From Panorpa germanica (Eukaryota > Arthropoda > Insecta > Mecoptera > Panorpidae), in assembly GCA_963678705.1 (NCBI GenBank), contig OY783203.1, forward strand, positions 18,334,535 to 18,398,534: DNA of 64,000 bases. Reading direction: 5' to 3'. The notes beneath the pieces were generated by a model, which saw only the letters and a program-made list of their open reading frames with translations, did not search any database and was not told the DNA's origin. The position numbers and the translations under genes were made by a program. Positions 1 through 12,145 of the stretch are shown here, in pieces. Every line of letters begins with the position of its first letter. The stretch's first letter is position 1.

Positions 1-241
1 ACATGCAATAAATACGTCATATGCAGCAAGTATGTCATCTCTTTTATACAACTTATACGAGTATGCGATCATCAGAATTTTTTTATAAAAATATTTGTTC
101 TTTATCCAACATTACAGATAGTAGATATAGTTGCTATCTCTTTTACATTTGAAACTATTTGGTAGAGTTAAAATTGTTGAATATCATAGAAAAAGAAACA
201 AGATATATCTGTCTCTGTTACACTTTTATGGTTTATTATTT

Positions 242-709
242 TATAGTGAGGCCAGGTGAAGTGATTTTGCCACTTGTAGTTCATATCACTATCATTTCTC
301 TTGAACGGGTGAAACCAAATTGAATTTTTTCATGACAAAAAATCCTACGTATCTTCAATATAATGTCAAAGTTACTCCAAACTTATTTGGCAGCAGTATT
401 GTCATATATATGAGAGCACGGCATCACAATAACTGTCAACATAGCAGAAGGTCGTTCTCAGCATTGGAATAGGCTGATTTTAAATAACCTAGTCTCATTG
501 TCATCATATTCAAGATGCGTATGATTTTTTTTGTCATTAAAGAGTTCATTTACGGTTCAGTTTCTCACAGTTTTTTATCGGATACAAGTGGCAAATCCAC
601 TCCACCTGTGGAATTGCAAATGAAGATAAATTTGATGCGAACTATAATTGAAGTGCAATAGTGATAGAAACGTCACAAAATAGGACACTTCACCAAATTG
701 TTCACTGTA
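242..709. mobile_element. MITE family C, short-form fragments around a SINE fragment
   Basis: 242-392 matches the short form in inverse (CACTTGTAG, CATGACAAAAAATCC, TTACTCCAAA); 491-709 matches it in direct orientation to ACCAAATTGTTCACTGT. A SINE tail lies between at about 403-480. Confidence 0.6.
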
Positions 710-1558
710 AAATAAGTCTTCAACTCATATTTATTTAGTATTACAAAATGAATGACTTTAGTTTTTATTGTCAGTAAGGTAATAAGGTCGTGGATATACA
801 ATTTGCCATTCTATTTCATTTACCCAATACTTTTTAATACACAATTCAGTGACTCAATTCAATTCAATTCACTTCAACTCAACTCAACTCAAATATTAAA
901 TTTAACGATAGCACAAAAGTGAAACAGTTTCGTAAGTTAAATGAGAAAAAAGGTGAAAGGAAACAAGACATAATGTCTTGACAGAGGTCATTGGAGGTCA
1001 ACTGATACAGTAGTAATTAAAGCTATATGATCGAATATGTTACGCTGGTTATTGAGGATTTCCTTAACGAATACTACTCGAACATTACATGTTCCAAAGA
1101 TAGATTCATTATCGATAAAACATGGTCAATGGCCTGCCCATTTTCCTACATATTATTTTTATTTGATATATCAATTACAAAATAGATAATAAATATAGAA
1201 ATGTAAACAATAGGCGCCAGAAGAGATTACAAATGTAAAAACTTATATGAATATTACGTCATTATAATAAACCAATATTTGACGAGTGATAAGTGTTATT
1301 CGGACCCAAATGCAGCGCTTTATCAACACATCATTGCATTGAAAATTACAAAAGCAGCGTCACTCAAACCACTATAACTAGAAAACTAATAGTCGAAATG
1401 TTATGAAATTTTGGAATATATCATTTGAAGATGTGTACTATTTAAAAATCCTATCATTTGTTAATAGTGGAGCCATATGGATCTATATGGCATCCTACGA
1501 ATATATAGAGTGATGTGTTATCAAGCAAAGCGTTAGGTCGGTATTTAATATAACCAAA
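710..1558. other. No gene seen
   Basis: A+T-rich unique-looking sequence apart from the pentanucleotide microsatellite at 846. No coding region recognised. Confidence 0.6.
846..892. repeat. Pentanucleotide microsatellite
   Basis: Imperfect tandem copies of CAATT passing into CAACT. Confidence 0.75.
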
Positions 1559-2258
1559 ATGGGCTTGTGTCCTCATTTTTAGTGGTCGATTTTTCAATTG
1601 TTGATTGAAATTGATGTTAATAAATGTGTATTGGCGTGTCTGTTTTATTAAATATCTAAATGTTGACGGAGATATAGCAATTAAAAATTTGAATAGTAGT
1701 TTTAGCGCTAAAAATGGTCGGCCATATTTGTATGACGTGAAGTGCATTGTATACGTCAGTTATTTGTTGAGTAGATCAGTGCTGTGGTAATGTTTTGTAG
1801 CTGTTGGTAGTGGAATAATCAAGTCAAGTCAAAGAATAATAAGTTTTTATTTTTCCCCTGGTAAGATAGACATACTATAGGAATTTTATTGTTCCATGAA
1901 ATAGCTGTAAATAATATTTGATATTTTGATATATAAATACATATAGCAGAGATTTATGAGCTGTAAGGTTGGTAACCTGTAAACTTGCCAGAGTTCTATC
2001 TTGAATATGTTATCTCTTTTACGCTCTGTTGTATAAAAGAGATAGCAACTAGCAGCTGTGATGTCACAAGCAGTTGGAATGTTGTCCAACGTTGAATTCC
2101 TTAATAATTAAAGAGAAAAAATGACTTTTTTAATTGGTAATATCTCCTGAAATATAAGGAGTTATTAAAAAATAATTGGACATTTGAGGTTCTAGTAACC
2201 AACTTTATCAATATATAGTACACTTTTATAGAAATTAAGACATAGGACACAAGCCCAT
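1559..2258. mobile_element. MITE family A, copy 1
   Basis: About 700 bp bounded by ATGGGCTTGTGTCCT and its complement AGGACACAAGCCCAT. The interior has no coding capacity. The same ends and interior recur at 9931, 19917 and 23661. Confidence 0.85.
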
Positions 2259-2445
2259 TGAAAAACCTAATTTTTTAATTAAATTTCAGATATGCCATAA
2301 TTGGAGTTTAACTGGTTATTGAAAAATCGGTGCAGTAAAACATAAGAAGAAATATAATTAATAAATTAATACACACGATCTTCCGTAATGCTAAAATATT
2401 AACCGCATTATGTAGATGTCTAATATAATTTATAACTTTTCTAAC

Positions 2446-2685
2446 GGCACAGTGGTTGAAAGCATAGATGCTTCATGACTACTGCGTTTGACTCGGGTTC
2501 GACCCCCGGACCAACTCCGGACTTGGTAGTTATCAGAATTGAGTTGGGTTTATAGTCATGAAATTTATGACAGATGGGGATGTCGGGACTCAACACTATA
2601 AATACTACCAACATTGTAGGAGGTCATCAATGTTATGAGTCAACATCGGAAATAGACCGACGTTAAATAAAATAAATAAATAATA
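2446..2685 (+). mobile_element. tRNA-derived SINE, full-length-like copy
   Basis: A tRNA-like head with A-box-like CAGTGGTTGAAAGC and B box GGGTTCGACCCCC (2495-2507) is followed by a body with TACCAACATTGTAGGAGGTC, CGGAAATAGACCGACG and a terminal (AAATA)n tail. Confidence 0.82.
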
Positions 2686-2808
2686 CTTGTTGTTCATTTG
2701 ATATAAAAAAAATTTGTACACGTTTAAATTTTTTTTTTATTATATTGGTAAGATTTTTATATATTTTTATAGTTGGCATTAATTGTCTCCTTCTTTCTGT
2801 ATATTATA

Positions 2809-3641
2809 CCCAGTAAACATTTTGGAGTAAATTCTACTTAATTTCTATTACATATCATGAGTTTTTTGTCTGGAACGTGTTCGTTTTCTATTCAGTCGTT
2901 CATAGGAAAGGCCCTTTTTATGACCTACAGACTGTAATTCACTGCTGAATTAAAAGCGACTCTGGTTTATTATTTATGACCGGAGTTATAAACTTGACAC
3001 TAGCAGGGATGGCAGGGGTATAAAACTTAATGGAATTCTACTTTTTAGAGTCTGCAAAATATAAATATTTAAATGAAGAAATAAATAGATGTAATCTTTA
3101 GTACGAATCGTGATTTTTTTAATGAATATTATTCATTTTCAACAATACTCGTTATATTAGTTTTTTACATTGTTTTGGTGATTCAAAAATCCACGATCGG
3201 CAGGTCTGCGTTAGGTTTAAAACCTCTGTCTTAGCATCGGTGCTTAGAGTATTCGTTTAAACACATTATATTCGGAGATTGAGGGAGACAGCGTGTGGCT
3301 ATTACCATTAAAGAAATATTTGTTGAAAAAGGATAGCATATACTTTAAACATACTGTACTGAACGAAATACTATACAAGTATACAAGTGTAACGGTGAAA
3401 AATATATTTTACTTGTCTAACCGCATCTCGTTTCTCTCTCACTTTGGAATGAAAATGAACTAAAAATAATATATCCTAGTGTGAAAGAAACAACTGCTAC
3501 TTAATGAATGATGTTGGAAAAAGAAAGAATATTATTATGAAAAAATTCTAACAACTAACACAAAATCTGTGAAATGTAATTGAATTGTACGAGTGACTCG
3601 AACGTCACTAAATAGGGCACTTCACCAAATTGTTTACTGGG
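2809..3641. mobile_element. MITE family C, long copy 1
   Basis: 833 bp with ends CCCAGTAAACATTTTGG and CCAAATTGTTTACTGGG. Flanked by TA on both sides. The same sequence recurs at 17774 and, inverted and truncated, at 7005. Confidence 0.85.
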
Positions 3642-3649
3642 TAATGTAC

Positions 3650-4200
3650 AAAGTGAAAGTTTATATGTTTACACGATTCGTATGGTGGTTCGAAAACGGC
3701 TCTTTGCATCTTTTTGAAAATTTCCTATTTTCGTAAAAGATAGAAAGTTGAAATTTTGCATGTGTATTATGGTGTTCAATGCTTATCTTTTTCGAAATTA
3801 AGAAATTCTAAAATTGAAAAAGGGGGCGTTGAGAAAATTAGGGTAGGGAACTTTGGAGAATGTTCATATTTTGGAGAGTATAATAAATGAGTATATAATT
3901 AATAAAAAGAAAATTTTAAAACTTTATTTGGGGGCAAGGTAAATATTGTGTTAGAAAGTTTAAATATTGTGTATAGGTCAGCTTTGTTATCTAATTTACA
4001 AATCAAAAATATTATCCAAATATTGAAAGTTGGTCAAATAACGAATTTTTGAAAAAAATATTTTATTTTATTCAGTTTATATGAAAAATTATGAACGACT
4101 TAAATATTTCAATTTAGAAATGGAATTAACATTTGAAATAAAATTACGAAATTATTTTATTAAATTCAAAACTGATGGCAGTAAACACTAGTAATATAAT
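3650..4200 (+). mobile_element. Helitron-like family B fragment
   Basis: Shares GTATGGTGGTTCGAAAACGG, AGATAGAAAGTTGAAATTTT and TTGAAAAAGGGGGCGTTGAG with other family B copies. It directly follows MITE C copy 1. The 3' hairpin was not found. Confidence 0.6.
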
Positions 4201-4954
4201 AATGGTGCATTTTTTATATTTATTTATTATAAAAACTGTGTATTAGTTAGTCAGAATTTTTTCTTTTCCAGTCATGGAATAAATCTTCGGGAATCGAACC
4301 CGATCTTACTTATAACTTGACAGAACTTGTACACATTTCAACATTATTTTTCTATCTTAGTGAATCATCACAGGCAATTCACAGCACTAGTTCAACAAAT
4401 TAAATAGGAGAGATCAAAAAGGTTCCCAAAGGTTAACACATAGAGCTGTCAAAGTCAAAATAGCAGTCATGCCTGTGATCTGAACGCGTACCAGTGTATG
4501 TCCCTTAGCATTTAGAATTCCTTTAGAATTGACATCGTTTAAGTTGTTTGTGACACAACTACACATTAATTGTTATGTCATTGATTATTATACATTGTTT
4601 TTTAATATGCATATCATTTTAATTTATAATTTTCGATTGAATTCTTAGTCGTTCAATTTTCATGACGTCACTTTCACTATTTGTTTGATGTAAATCAAAC
4701 AAAAAAATGAGTTCAGTAAATTTATGTAAAATTTAGTAAATTATAAGTTATCTGATAAACTAACATTGTTTAGGTCCTATTCCTATTCCATATGCATACA
4801 CAGTATCCTAATACATACACAGTATTGGGATACTGCACATTCCTTCTTTAATTTTGTTGCCGCACGATTCACGTGTGTGACTTAGAGTATCATAAATCGT
4901 CTTCTCATCTCGTCAAAATATCATTTTTTTTTCGTCATGTACGTGATTTAAGTA

Positions 4955-5541
4955 CAGTCAATTTCAAGTCAATCCGGATATTGTTTTCAAAGTTATGTTA
5001 GTTAAAAAAAATTTTTTTTTTTGCTCTATGTAAAGTGCTTTTGAAACTCGGTGATCAAGATTTCTCGGAAACGGCTGAACCGATCAGTCTCAATTTTTAA
5101 CACAAGCTTATTAAGTATACTTTTTAGTAATTAATCGAAGGTTTTTACTCACCTTGATTAGTACTTTTTTTGTAAACAATTTAAGGCCAAATTTTGGTCA
5201 AAAATGTTTTTTTTTTTTGAAAAGCCGCCATTTTGTTGCCGTCACCTTTTTTTCTTATTCTTTCGAATAATTACATGATTATACATTACTTTAACGAAAT
5301 CCGTTTGGTTTTTTCATTTTAAATGATCCAGCATAGAAATATCGTGGTCACCACATGATGCCTTTCATGAGAATAGCTCCTAGAGATCAGCTATAGCTGT
5401 AGTAGCTTTAAAATTATTATTTTTCAAAATACAAAAATGTTAAAAGTTACAGTAATATGTGTACAAATTTTTACATTAATAAATTCTAATGTCTTTTTAG
5501 GAAAAATTCTTGAAAAATCGCCTTTTTTGGCATCCTGACTG
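4955..5541. mobile_element. Possible MITE with CAGTCA ends
   Basis: Bounded by TA-CAGTCAATTT and ATCCTGACTG-TA. Contains TTTCTCGGAAACGGCTGAAC. The inverted repeat is short, so the call is tentative. Confidence 0.4.
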
Positions 5542-6687
5542 TATATAACCCCTTAAACGAGGTTTAAATTTAAATTATTTGGGGTAAAGTGTACCCTCAT
5601 TTGACCGCCATTTCGAAATGAGATTGTTATCAGTTTTTGTGAAAATTATTAAAAAATGTTACGTGCATAAGGCAGTCTATGCATCACACCACTTTATTTA
5701 AGATTTGTAGTTGTTTATAAATTCTTTATTGCAAAAGTTACAACAAAAAGTTATTAACAAAATTTGTACATAATATTATTATCTACAAAAAATCTATTTG
5801 CAAAATTTTTGTAGGACATATAGTTCTCAAGATAAACATCAAAACTAATTATCCCTTACTTTCAAGATGGCGCTCTTCATTCTAAAAATTTCAATTTATT
5901 TATTAAATGTTAGCTACCCAAAATGTACTGTTGACCTCGTTTTAACTCCGTCTGTGAGGTTTCTTTTTAAGTAAATACAAATGTGTTTTTCGATCTTTGA
6001 TGTTTACCTTTATTTAGAACAAACGATGTTTACTTTACACATTTTCTTATTTGTTTTACATTTTCTTATCTTCATATTTAGTTATCTGTATGAATTTAAA
6101 TTTGAAATACACGAGGAGTTTAAAGTATTTTGTAATGTATGTATATTATATATATATATGTTAATAAAGCGCAATAAATCGTTTAAAATGCGACACATTT
6201 TAATGCAAGACAATTTTGAATACGAGACAAATTTCTAACTTCCAAGTCCGCCATATTGTTAGTAGAGAAATCTAAAGTAGGCAAACAATAATTGATAAAA
6301 ATTTACACAATCTTACTTTTGGAAAATGTACAAAGCTATAATGTAGAACCTACAGCAAAAGGAATGTTTTAGTCAATTTTTTTCAACTTTCCAACTTTTA
6401 ATTTTAAATTGAACGTAGTTTTGTTGACCTATATTATTTGAGGTTATGTTCAGAGTTGCTTTAAATTAGAAACCAAATACTTGTGCATGATGCATGACGT
6501 ATCAAGTCACTCCTCTCGTATTGTTAGAGTCTGTAATTAGATAGATTACTTAGTCGTATAAATGTGCTTTAAAACTGTCAATTTGTCAACATCAATTAAC
6601 TGGTTATGTAATAAGGAAATCGAGTTGATAATGTTTTGTTATCTTGTACTGGAGTATAGCCTGTAATTAATACAATGCGATGGTCCA

Positions 6688-6713
6688 ACGCACACCACAC
6701 ACACGCACACGCG
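6688..6713. repeat. Short CA-rich microsatellite
   Basis: Imperfect (CA)n with CG interruptions. Confidence 0.6.
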
Positions 6714-6879
6714 ATCAGTTATCAGTATTTAAAAGCACGAATCAAAATTTGAAGCACATGCTCTTAAAAAATGTAAGATTCATATCATGAGATGAAGAAT
6801 ATGATTACGAGTGAAGCATGAAGAATTATTTGTAGGTTATGGTGAACTGGATAGAATTATGTTATATATATTATATTAT

Positions 6880-7800
6880 TTATTGTAATGTTTTTGCCAT
6901 TAGGCACTACATTCTTCCGCCTTAAATCCATAACTTACATATCATTGTGCTTAATTCCATTCCAATTCCAAAAGAAAAAAGATCTACACCTCTTCCCAAT
7001 TAACGTAAACAATTTGGTGAAGTGCCCTATTTGGTGAAGTTCGAGTCACTCGTACAATTCTATTCTAACGCTTTACAAGTTCTCTACCTGTCACAGATTT
7101 TGTGTTAGTTATTCTTTCTAGTATTCTTTCCTTTTCCAACAACATTCATTAAGTATTTCTGTTTCTTTCCCACATGGATATATTTTTTTTAACTTCACTT
7201 TCATTTCATTTATTCCAAAGTGAGAGAGAAACGAGATGCGTTAGACAAGTAAAATATATTTTTCACCGTTACACTTGTATACTTGTGTAATATTTCGTTC
7301 AGTACAGATATTTAAAGTATATGCTATCCTTTTTCAACAAATATTTCTTTAATGGTAATAGACAGAAGCTATCTCCCTCAATCCCCGAATAGAATGTATA
7401 TAAACGAAGATAGTACCTAGCGATGGTAAGACAGAGGTTTTAAACCTAACGCAGACCTGCCGATCGTAGATTTTTGAATCACCAAAACAATGTAAAAAAC
7501 TAATATAACGAGTATTGTTGAAGATGAAAAATATTCATTAAAAAAATCACGTCAGATTAAAATCACTTCTACTCTGGCGTTACTTTTCTTTCGTCGTTCC
7601 TTTTCTCTATTTTCGCCATCCACCTCTTCCCTTCACTGCCTCCCTTTAATAACTGCACAATATTCTTCTCGTTCATTACTTTTTTCCGACAAGAAAACTT
7701 AATGTGCTCCAGTGTTTCAAACTCCTTCCTTTCCTTTCTCCTCGTTTCCCAATCTAAATCTGGCAATCCTTCTCTTGTTTTTTGTGTCTTTTTTTTGTTT
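6880..7800 (-). mobile_element. Second LINE family 3' end, interrupted by MITE C
   Basis: On the minus strand, a coding remnant at 7766-7569 (FETLEHIKFSCRKK, EGKRWMAKIEKRNDER) is followed after the MITE (7551-7003) by a 3' tail ending AAGAATGTAGTGCCTAATGG. The same tail recurs at 19612-19860 and, diverged, at 38780-39030. Confidence 0.6.
7003..7551. mobile_element. MITE family C, inverted truncated copy
   Basis: Starts GTAAACAATTTGGTGAAGTG and runs inverted relative to copy 1 through CGGTTACACTTG-type sequence to AAAAAAATCACG at 7551, where it stops. The distal 250 bp are missing. Confidence 0.75.
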
Positions 7801-8283
7801 TAATTATGTTATATATTTGCGGATTGGTTAGGTTGCCAGCTTCTTGATGAGAATTGGGGAAAACTCCAATAAAGTTTCTAATGGGTTTGTGAACTCATTT
7901 TCTAGGGGGCGTTTTTTAAATATTTAATTGAAATAAATATTAATATATGTACATTGGCGTTTTTATTTTTTGAAATATCCAAACGATTACAACTGTATCA
8001 AATTTGAATTTCAGTTTTGCCGCTTGTTTTAAAAGAAATAAGTAGTAATAAGTAATCGAGATTATTTTTCCTTGCTGGCAACCTTCCTTATGTAATACTT
8101 CATGGGATACACAATCAGCCTTTAGTAGTAAATGACATATCACACACTCGTATGCGTCTCTTTTGTATAAAAGAGATGGTATATTTGTTACATGCGACGT
8201 ATTGAAATTTTCTATAACGTTGGATACCTTTGATAATTAAAGAGAAAAAATTACTTTTTTAATTGTTAATATCATCTAAAATA

Positions 8284-8618
8284 CAAGGTGTCCAAAAGGT
8301 ATAAAATAAAAAATATAGATAATCAAATAGATGGTTTATTAATTATTTATAGACAATGCACTGGAAAATCATTTTGAAACAACCATATTGTCTAAATGAC
8401 GACCTTCCTCTGCTTGCATTCAGCTAATGTCGAACAAAGATTGGTAACAACGCGACGACACATTGCTTACGGGACTGCCGCCATTTCTAATGTGATATTA
8501 TGCTTCAATTGCATCAAATTCGTCGGTTTGTTCTGATATATCTTACTTTTAAGATATCCCTACAGAAAATAATCCAGAGGACTGAGATAAGGGCTTCTTG
8601 GAGGCCAGTTGATAATAA
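8284..8618 (-). pseudogene. Tc1/mariner-superfamily transposase 3' fragment
   Basis: Read on the minus strand the segment gives WPPRSPYLSPLDYFL, a stop, GYLKSKIYQNKPTNLMQLKH, then NITLEMAAVP, a stop, and AMCRRVVTNL. This is the C-terminal end (last catalytic Asp region) of a widespread insect DDE transposase of the Tc1/mariner class. Stops replace the expected Trp codons. The terminal repeat begins CAAGGTGTCC after TA. Confidence 0.8.
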
Positions 8619-8680
8619 TTAATTGTTAATATCTCTTAAAATATAGCGAGTTATTAAAAAATAATTAGACATTTGAGATC

Positions 8681-9328
8681 CTGGATGTTGTGCCTGTATT
8701 AATGCCGGTGGGAAACAATTTGAACAATTACTGTAATGTAAATAATGCAATAAATTTATAAAATGCATGAAAAATTGTTTGTACCATTTATTTTAATTCA
8801 TTCAACATTAAAAAACCTCTTTTAGGTATTGTAAAAGTGATAACTATCAACAAGAACAATTTAAGAAATATGGTTCTTGTTTAGAAACAGTATGCATAAT
8901 TTTTTTTTATTGCTAGTTTTCCTGGAGTATTATACCATTTTGGAATCCTGAAGAGTTGCGCCAATTTTTAAAAAAACTTGCCATAGTAGTGTTCATACTT
9001 TTTTTTTACACCACGATGAGTTAAAGTGGTCTGAAAGTAAAAATCTTTAAAATAATTTGTGAAAAAAATAATTTCGATTGACTTTTGTGTAAAAACTACT
9101 AGCATTCTGGAATTTTTAATGGTTCTGGTGGATAGCAGTGCTATTTGTGAAAAATTGTGGTCATGGTAGTTAAAAACATCTTAAGGTGTTCAATTATCGA
9201 ATTTTAAAAAATTTTTTTTCTAATTCCTAAACAAAATGAGATAAATTTTCTTTTTCTTTTTTTCTTGTGTAGTCATGAGCAGGACCATCCTCTGGTGTCC
9301 GCTTATCGTTGAATATTGGGACACCCTG
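8681..9328. mobile_element. MITE family K, decayed copy inside family A copy 5
   Basis: Shares ACCATTTTGGAATCCT and GCGCCAATTTTTA-like stretches with the element at 48646, and keeps the right end GGGACACCCTG followed by TA. The left end is lost. Confidence 0.55.
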
Positions 9329-9402
9329 TATAATACATTTTTATAGAAATTAATATATGGTTCACAAGCATTGTATAAATTTGTATAAGACATTTTATTA
9401 GG

Positions 9403-9745
9403 AATTGTAAATTTTTAATCAATCTTATGTGTTACTTCTGTAATCAAAGTTTATTTTGGTAATTTACATACACATTAAAATAATTACACTGTTTAACTTA
9501 AATCATACTATCTTACCTGAAATCAAAGAAACGACATTTAAAGCTTATTATTTAAATTGTCAATTCCTTTTTATCTAATTTTATTATAACCTAACATTAT
9601 GCACAGTGAGTTCTGTTGGCTCCAAATATCAACTGTGTTGGTCGTTTGCACACACTACAATAAAAGTAGCTATAACTAATAAATACCGTTAGCTCATCTG
9701 ACTAGAATACAGTTGTAATATCTCTGGTCAGTGTTACCAACTAAA
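9403..9745. repeat. Dispersed repeat family N, copy 1
   Basis: Matches 15328-15650: AATTTACATACACATTA, CAGTGAGTTCTGT, CAAATATCAACTGTGTTGG, CCGTTAGCTCATCTGAC and AATATCTCTGGTCAGTGTTA in the same order. Termini and class not determined. Confidence 0.7.
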
Positions 9746-9930
9746 GAAATATTATTTCTTTTCATTTGTATAATCTCAATTTTGATCCAGTCGAACATAA
9801 CTGTAGTTTACATTTTTAATTACGTTGATTCTCGTTAGTTAACTGTTGTCAAACTTTTATGTAACTAAAATTAAGGAACCTATTTTTTTAATTTAATCTT
9901 CATTATGGCATAAGTGAAGTTTAACTGAGA

Positions 9931-10567
9931 ATGGGCTTGTGTCCTCATTTTTTAGTGGTCGATTTTTCAATTGTTGATTGAAATTGATGTTAATAAATGT
10001 GTATTGGCGTGTCTATTTTATTAAATATCTAAATATTGACGAAGATATTGCAATTAAAAGTTTGAATTGTAGTTTTAGCGTTAGAAATGGTCGGCCATAT
10101 TTGTATGACGTGAAATGCATTTTAACGTCAGTTATTTGTTGAGTAGGTCAGTGCTGTGGTAATGTTCTGTAGCTGTTGGTAGTCAAATAATCAAGTCAAA
10201 TCATAGAATAATAAGTTTTTATATTATTTAACCCTGTTAAGGCAGACATAATATTGAAATTTTATTGTTCCTTGAAATAACTGTAAATAATATTTGATAT
10301 TTTGATATATAAATACATATAGCAGAGATTGGTGAGCTATAAGGTTGGTAACCTTACACAAGGATTGTGATGTCACATGCACTTGGAATGTGTACAACGT
10401 TGAATCCCTTTAATAATTAAAGAAACAAAATAACTTTTTTATTTGTTAATATCTCTTAACATATAAGGAGTTATTAAAAATTAATTGAACATTTGAGGTT
10501 CTAGTAATCCACTTTATCAATATATAGTACACTTTTATAGAAATTAAGACATAGGAGACAAGCCCAT
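9931..10567. mobile_element. MITE family A, copy 2
   Basis: Same orientation and interior as copy 1. Ends are ATGGGCTTGTGTCCTC and GGAGACAAGCCCAT (one change). Confidence 0.85.
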
Positions 10568-11899
10568 TGAAAAAACGACTCTTACGAATACTTCTACTAC
10601 AGATAAATTGAAATAACATTTTCAGTCATCCTTTCTTCAAAATTCGTAGATTTTAATAATATTAATCTTTGTCAATAATAATGGTAGGCTTTAATTAGGT
10701 CAGAAACTGTTGGACGGGTCCTTCGTAGTTGAATTTCCCTGCAGAGTATCTTAAATGACCTCGAATTGTATCCACGTTTAATATTATTGATCCCCCAGCA
10801 ACAAGGTCAAAACTTCAGAGTAAATACCTATATTAGCTTACAGATTGGCAACAGATCTGGTACGGCACAGCAGTCTAACCCTTTACCTCGTCATGGGAAA
10901 GGGTGTGGCAGTGTGGAAGTAGAGAATGTCGTTTGACTACCACTTGACCGCCGCTACCGCTACCACTGTGAGGTAACTGTTTTTCCTGTTGTTTTTCAGT
11001 TTTCCCAGGGGGTTGTTTATGTACATATAAGTTCGAAGGCCATATATATTGTATACCGCAAAGCAAACTGAATGCCAGGGATGAAAAACTTATGGCACAC
11101 GTGAAGATAACCTGTGGCACGCCCACTGCTCATCGTTATATTTTATGGGTTCGGTTGCTGTCAATTTAATTGACAATACGTTTATTAAATATACATTTAT
11201 TACTCTACGCTACAATACAATTAGTCCTATAACGAAACAATATTTAGAGAAATCTATGTAACCCATTGTACTGCACGTTTTGTTACAGTATTCGATTTTA
11301 AACGTATAATCAGCGAGATGTTCACACGGTAAATTTTTAGTAGTAAAAACGTATAGCTCCAGTTTTCATACAGCAAAATAAATGTACTAAAATGAAATAT
11401 GTTATATGTGTAAGGTAAGTAAAGAAATAAAAAAACGCTGTTTAATATAGGTATTACCTGAGTTTTATTAATGTCATTAATTTTGAATAGGACGAATCAA
11501 TAGAGTTTGGAATTTGAAGCGAAGGTATTGTTCTTAGATTTGTACTGCGACAATGTATAGTAGCCGAATTATTGTTGATTTGGAATTCTTGGTTAAAATA
11601 TTGTCTGTGACGCTGCTTGAGTTGCAATGGAATTTTTATATAATTGCATAGTTTTATCCCACAAAACAGGCTTTTGTTCCACTAAAGAAATCAATAAATC
11701 ATTATCTATAATAGAATTGTCTAACAATTTCTAATAATAAATTTGAAACACATGCAAATGATACTTCAGCACTAAACACTTGTTCGGTTACTATTCGATA
11801 AAAGTCACACCGTGTAAAAGATACCGTATAATACTAAGTGCCGCTGCAAGCCGAATTCGTTAAAGTTCATTCGAATTGCTTTACAAGTCCGGTGAGTAT
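10568..11899. other. No recognised gene
   Basis: Apart from the unassigned frame at 10875-11126 nothing is recognisable. Confidence 0.5.
10875..11126 (-). other. Unassigned open frame, possible exon
   Basis: An 83-codon frame with higher G+C than its surroundings. It has a hydrophobic stretch (FTCAISFSSLAFSLLCGIQY) then a basic, Gly/Ser-rich part (GKTEKQQEKQ, SGSGSGG). Near its end the sequence GACGAGGTAAAG could be a splice donor. I recognise no family and saw no convincing acceptor, so it may be chance or an old element. Confidence 0.2.
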
Positions 11900-12030
11900 T
11901 CGTTAAACGTGTTTAGCGATGTACGTTTTTTTGCAGTACAAACGTCGTGTGAATATAGTCGTGTCTATATAAAATGTATGCGCCACTGTTTATTCGATAC
12001 GATTTATACTGCAAGAAAACGTGGAGTTAA
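11900..12030. mobile_element. MITE family I, fragment
   Basis: Shares TTTTTTGCAGTACAAACGTC, GTGTGAATA, GCGCCACTGTTTATTCGATA and TTTATACTGCAAGAAAACGT with the copy at 47136. Confidence 0.6.
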
Positions 12031-12145
12031 CGTTTGCGTTAATTTTAAAGTAAGCGATATAAAACGTAAAACAAATAATAGTACAACTTGCTTGAGATAA
12101 AATACAACGAATGCACTCAAAACACAAATTAAAATAATAACATAG

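Larger units (their letters stand above)
4201..6879. other. No gene seen
   Basis: A+T-rich. Contains the possible CAGTCA-ended element and a SINE-like B box on the minus strand near 4290-4305. The 85-codon frame at 5981-6238 is Phe/Ile/Leu-rich as expected from A+T bias and has no recognisable domain. Confidence 0.55.
7895..9375. mobile_element. MITE family A, diverged copy 5, carrying two nested insertions
   Basis: Matches to family A occur at about 7920-8283 (ACATTGGCGTTTTTATTTTT...), 8611-8680 (TAATTGTTAATATCTC) and 9331-9375 (TTTTTATAGAAATTAATAT). The pieces between are a Tc1/mariner-type fragment (8284-8618) and a relic ending GGGACACCCTG (to 9328). Confidence 0.6.
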
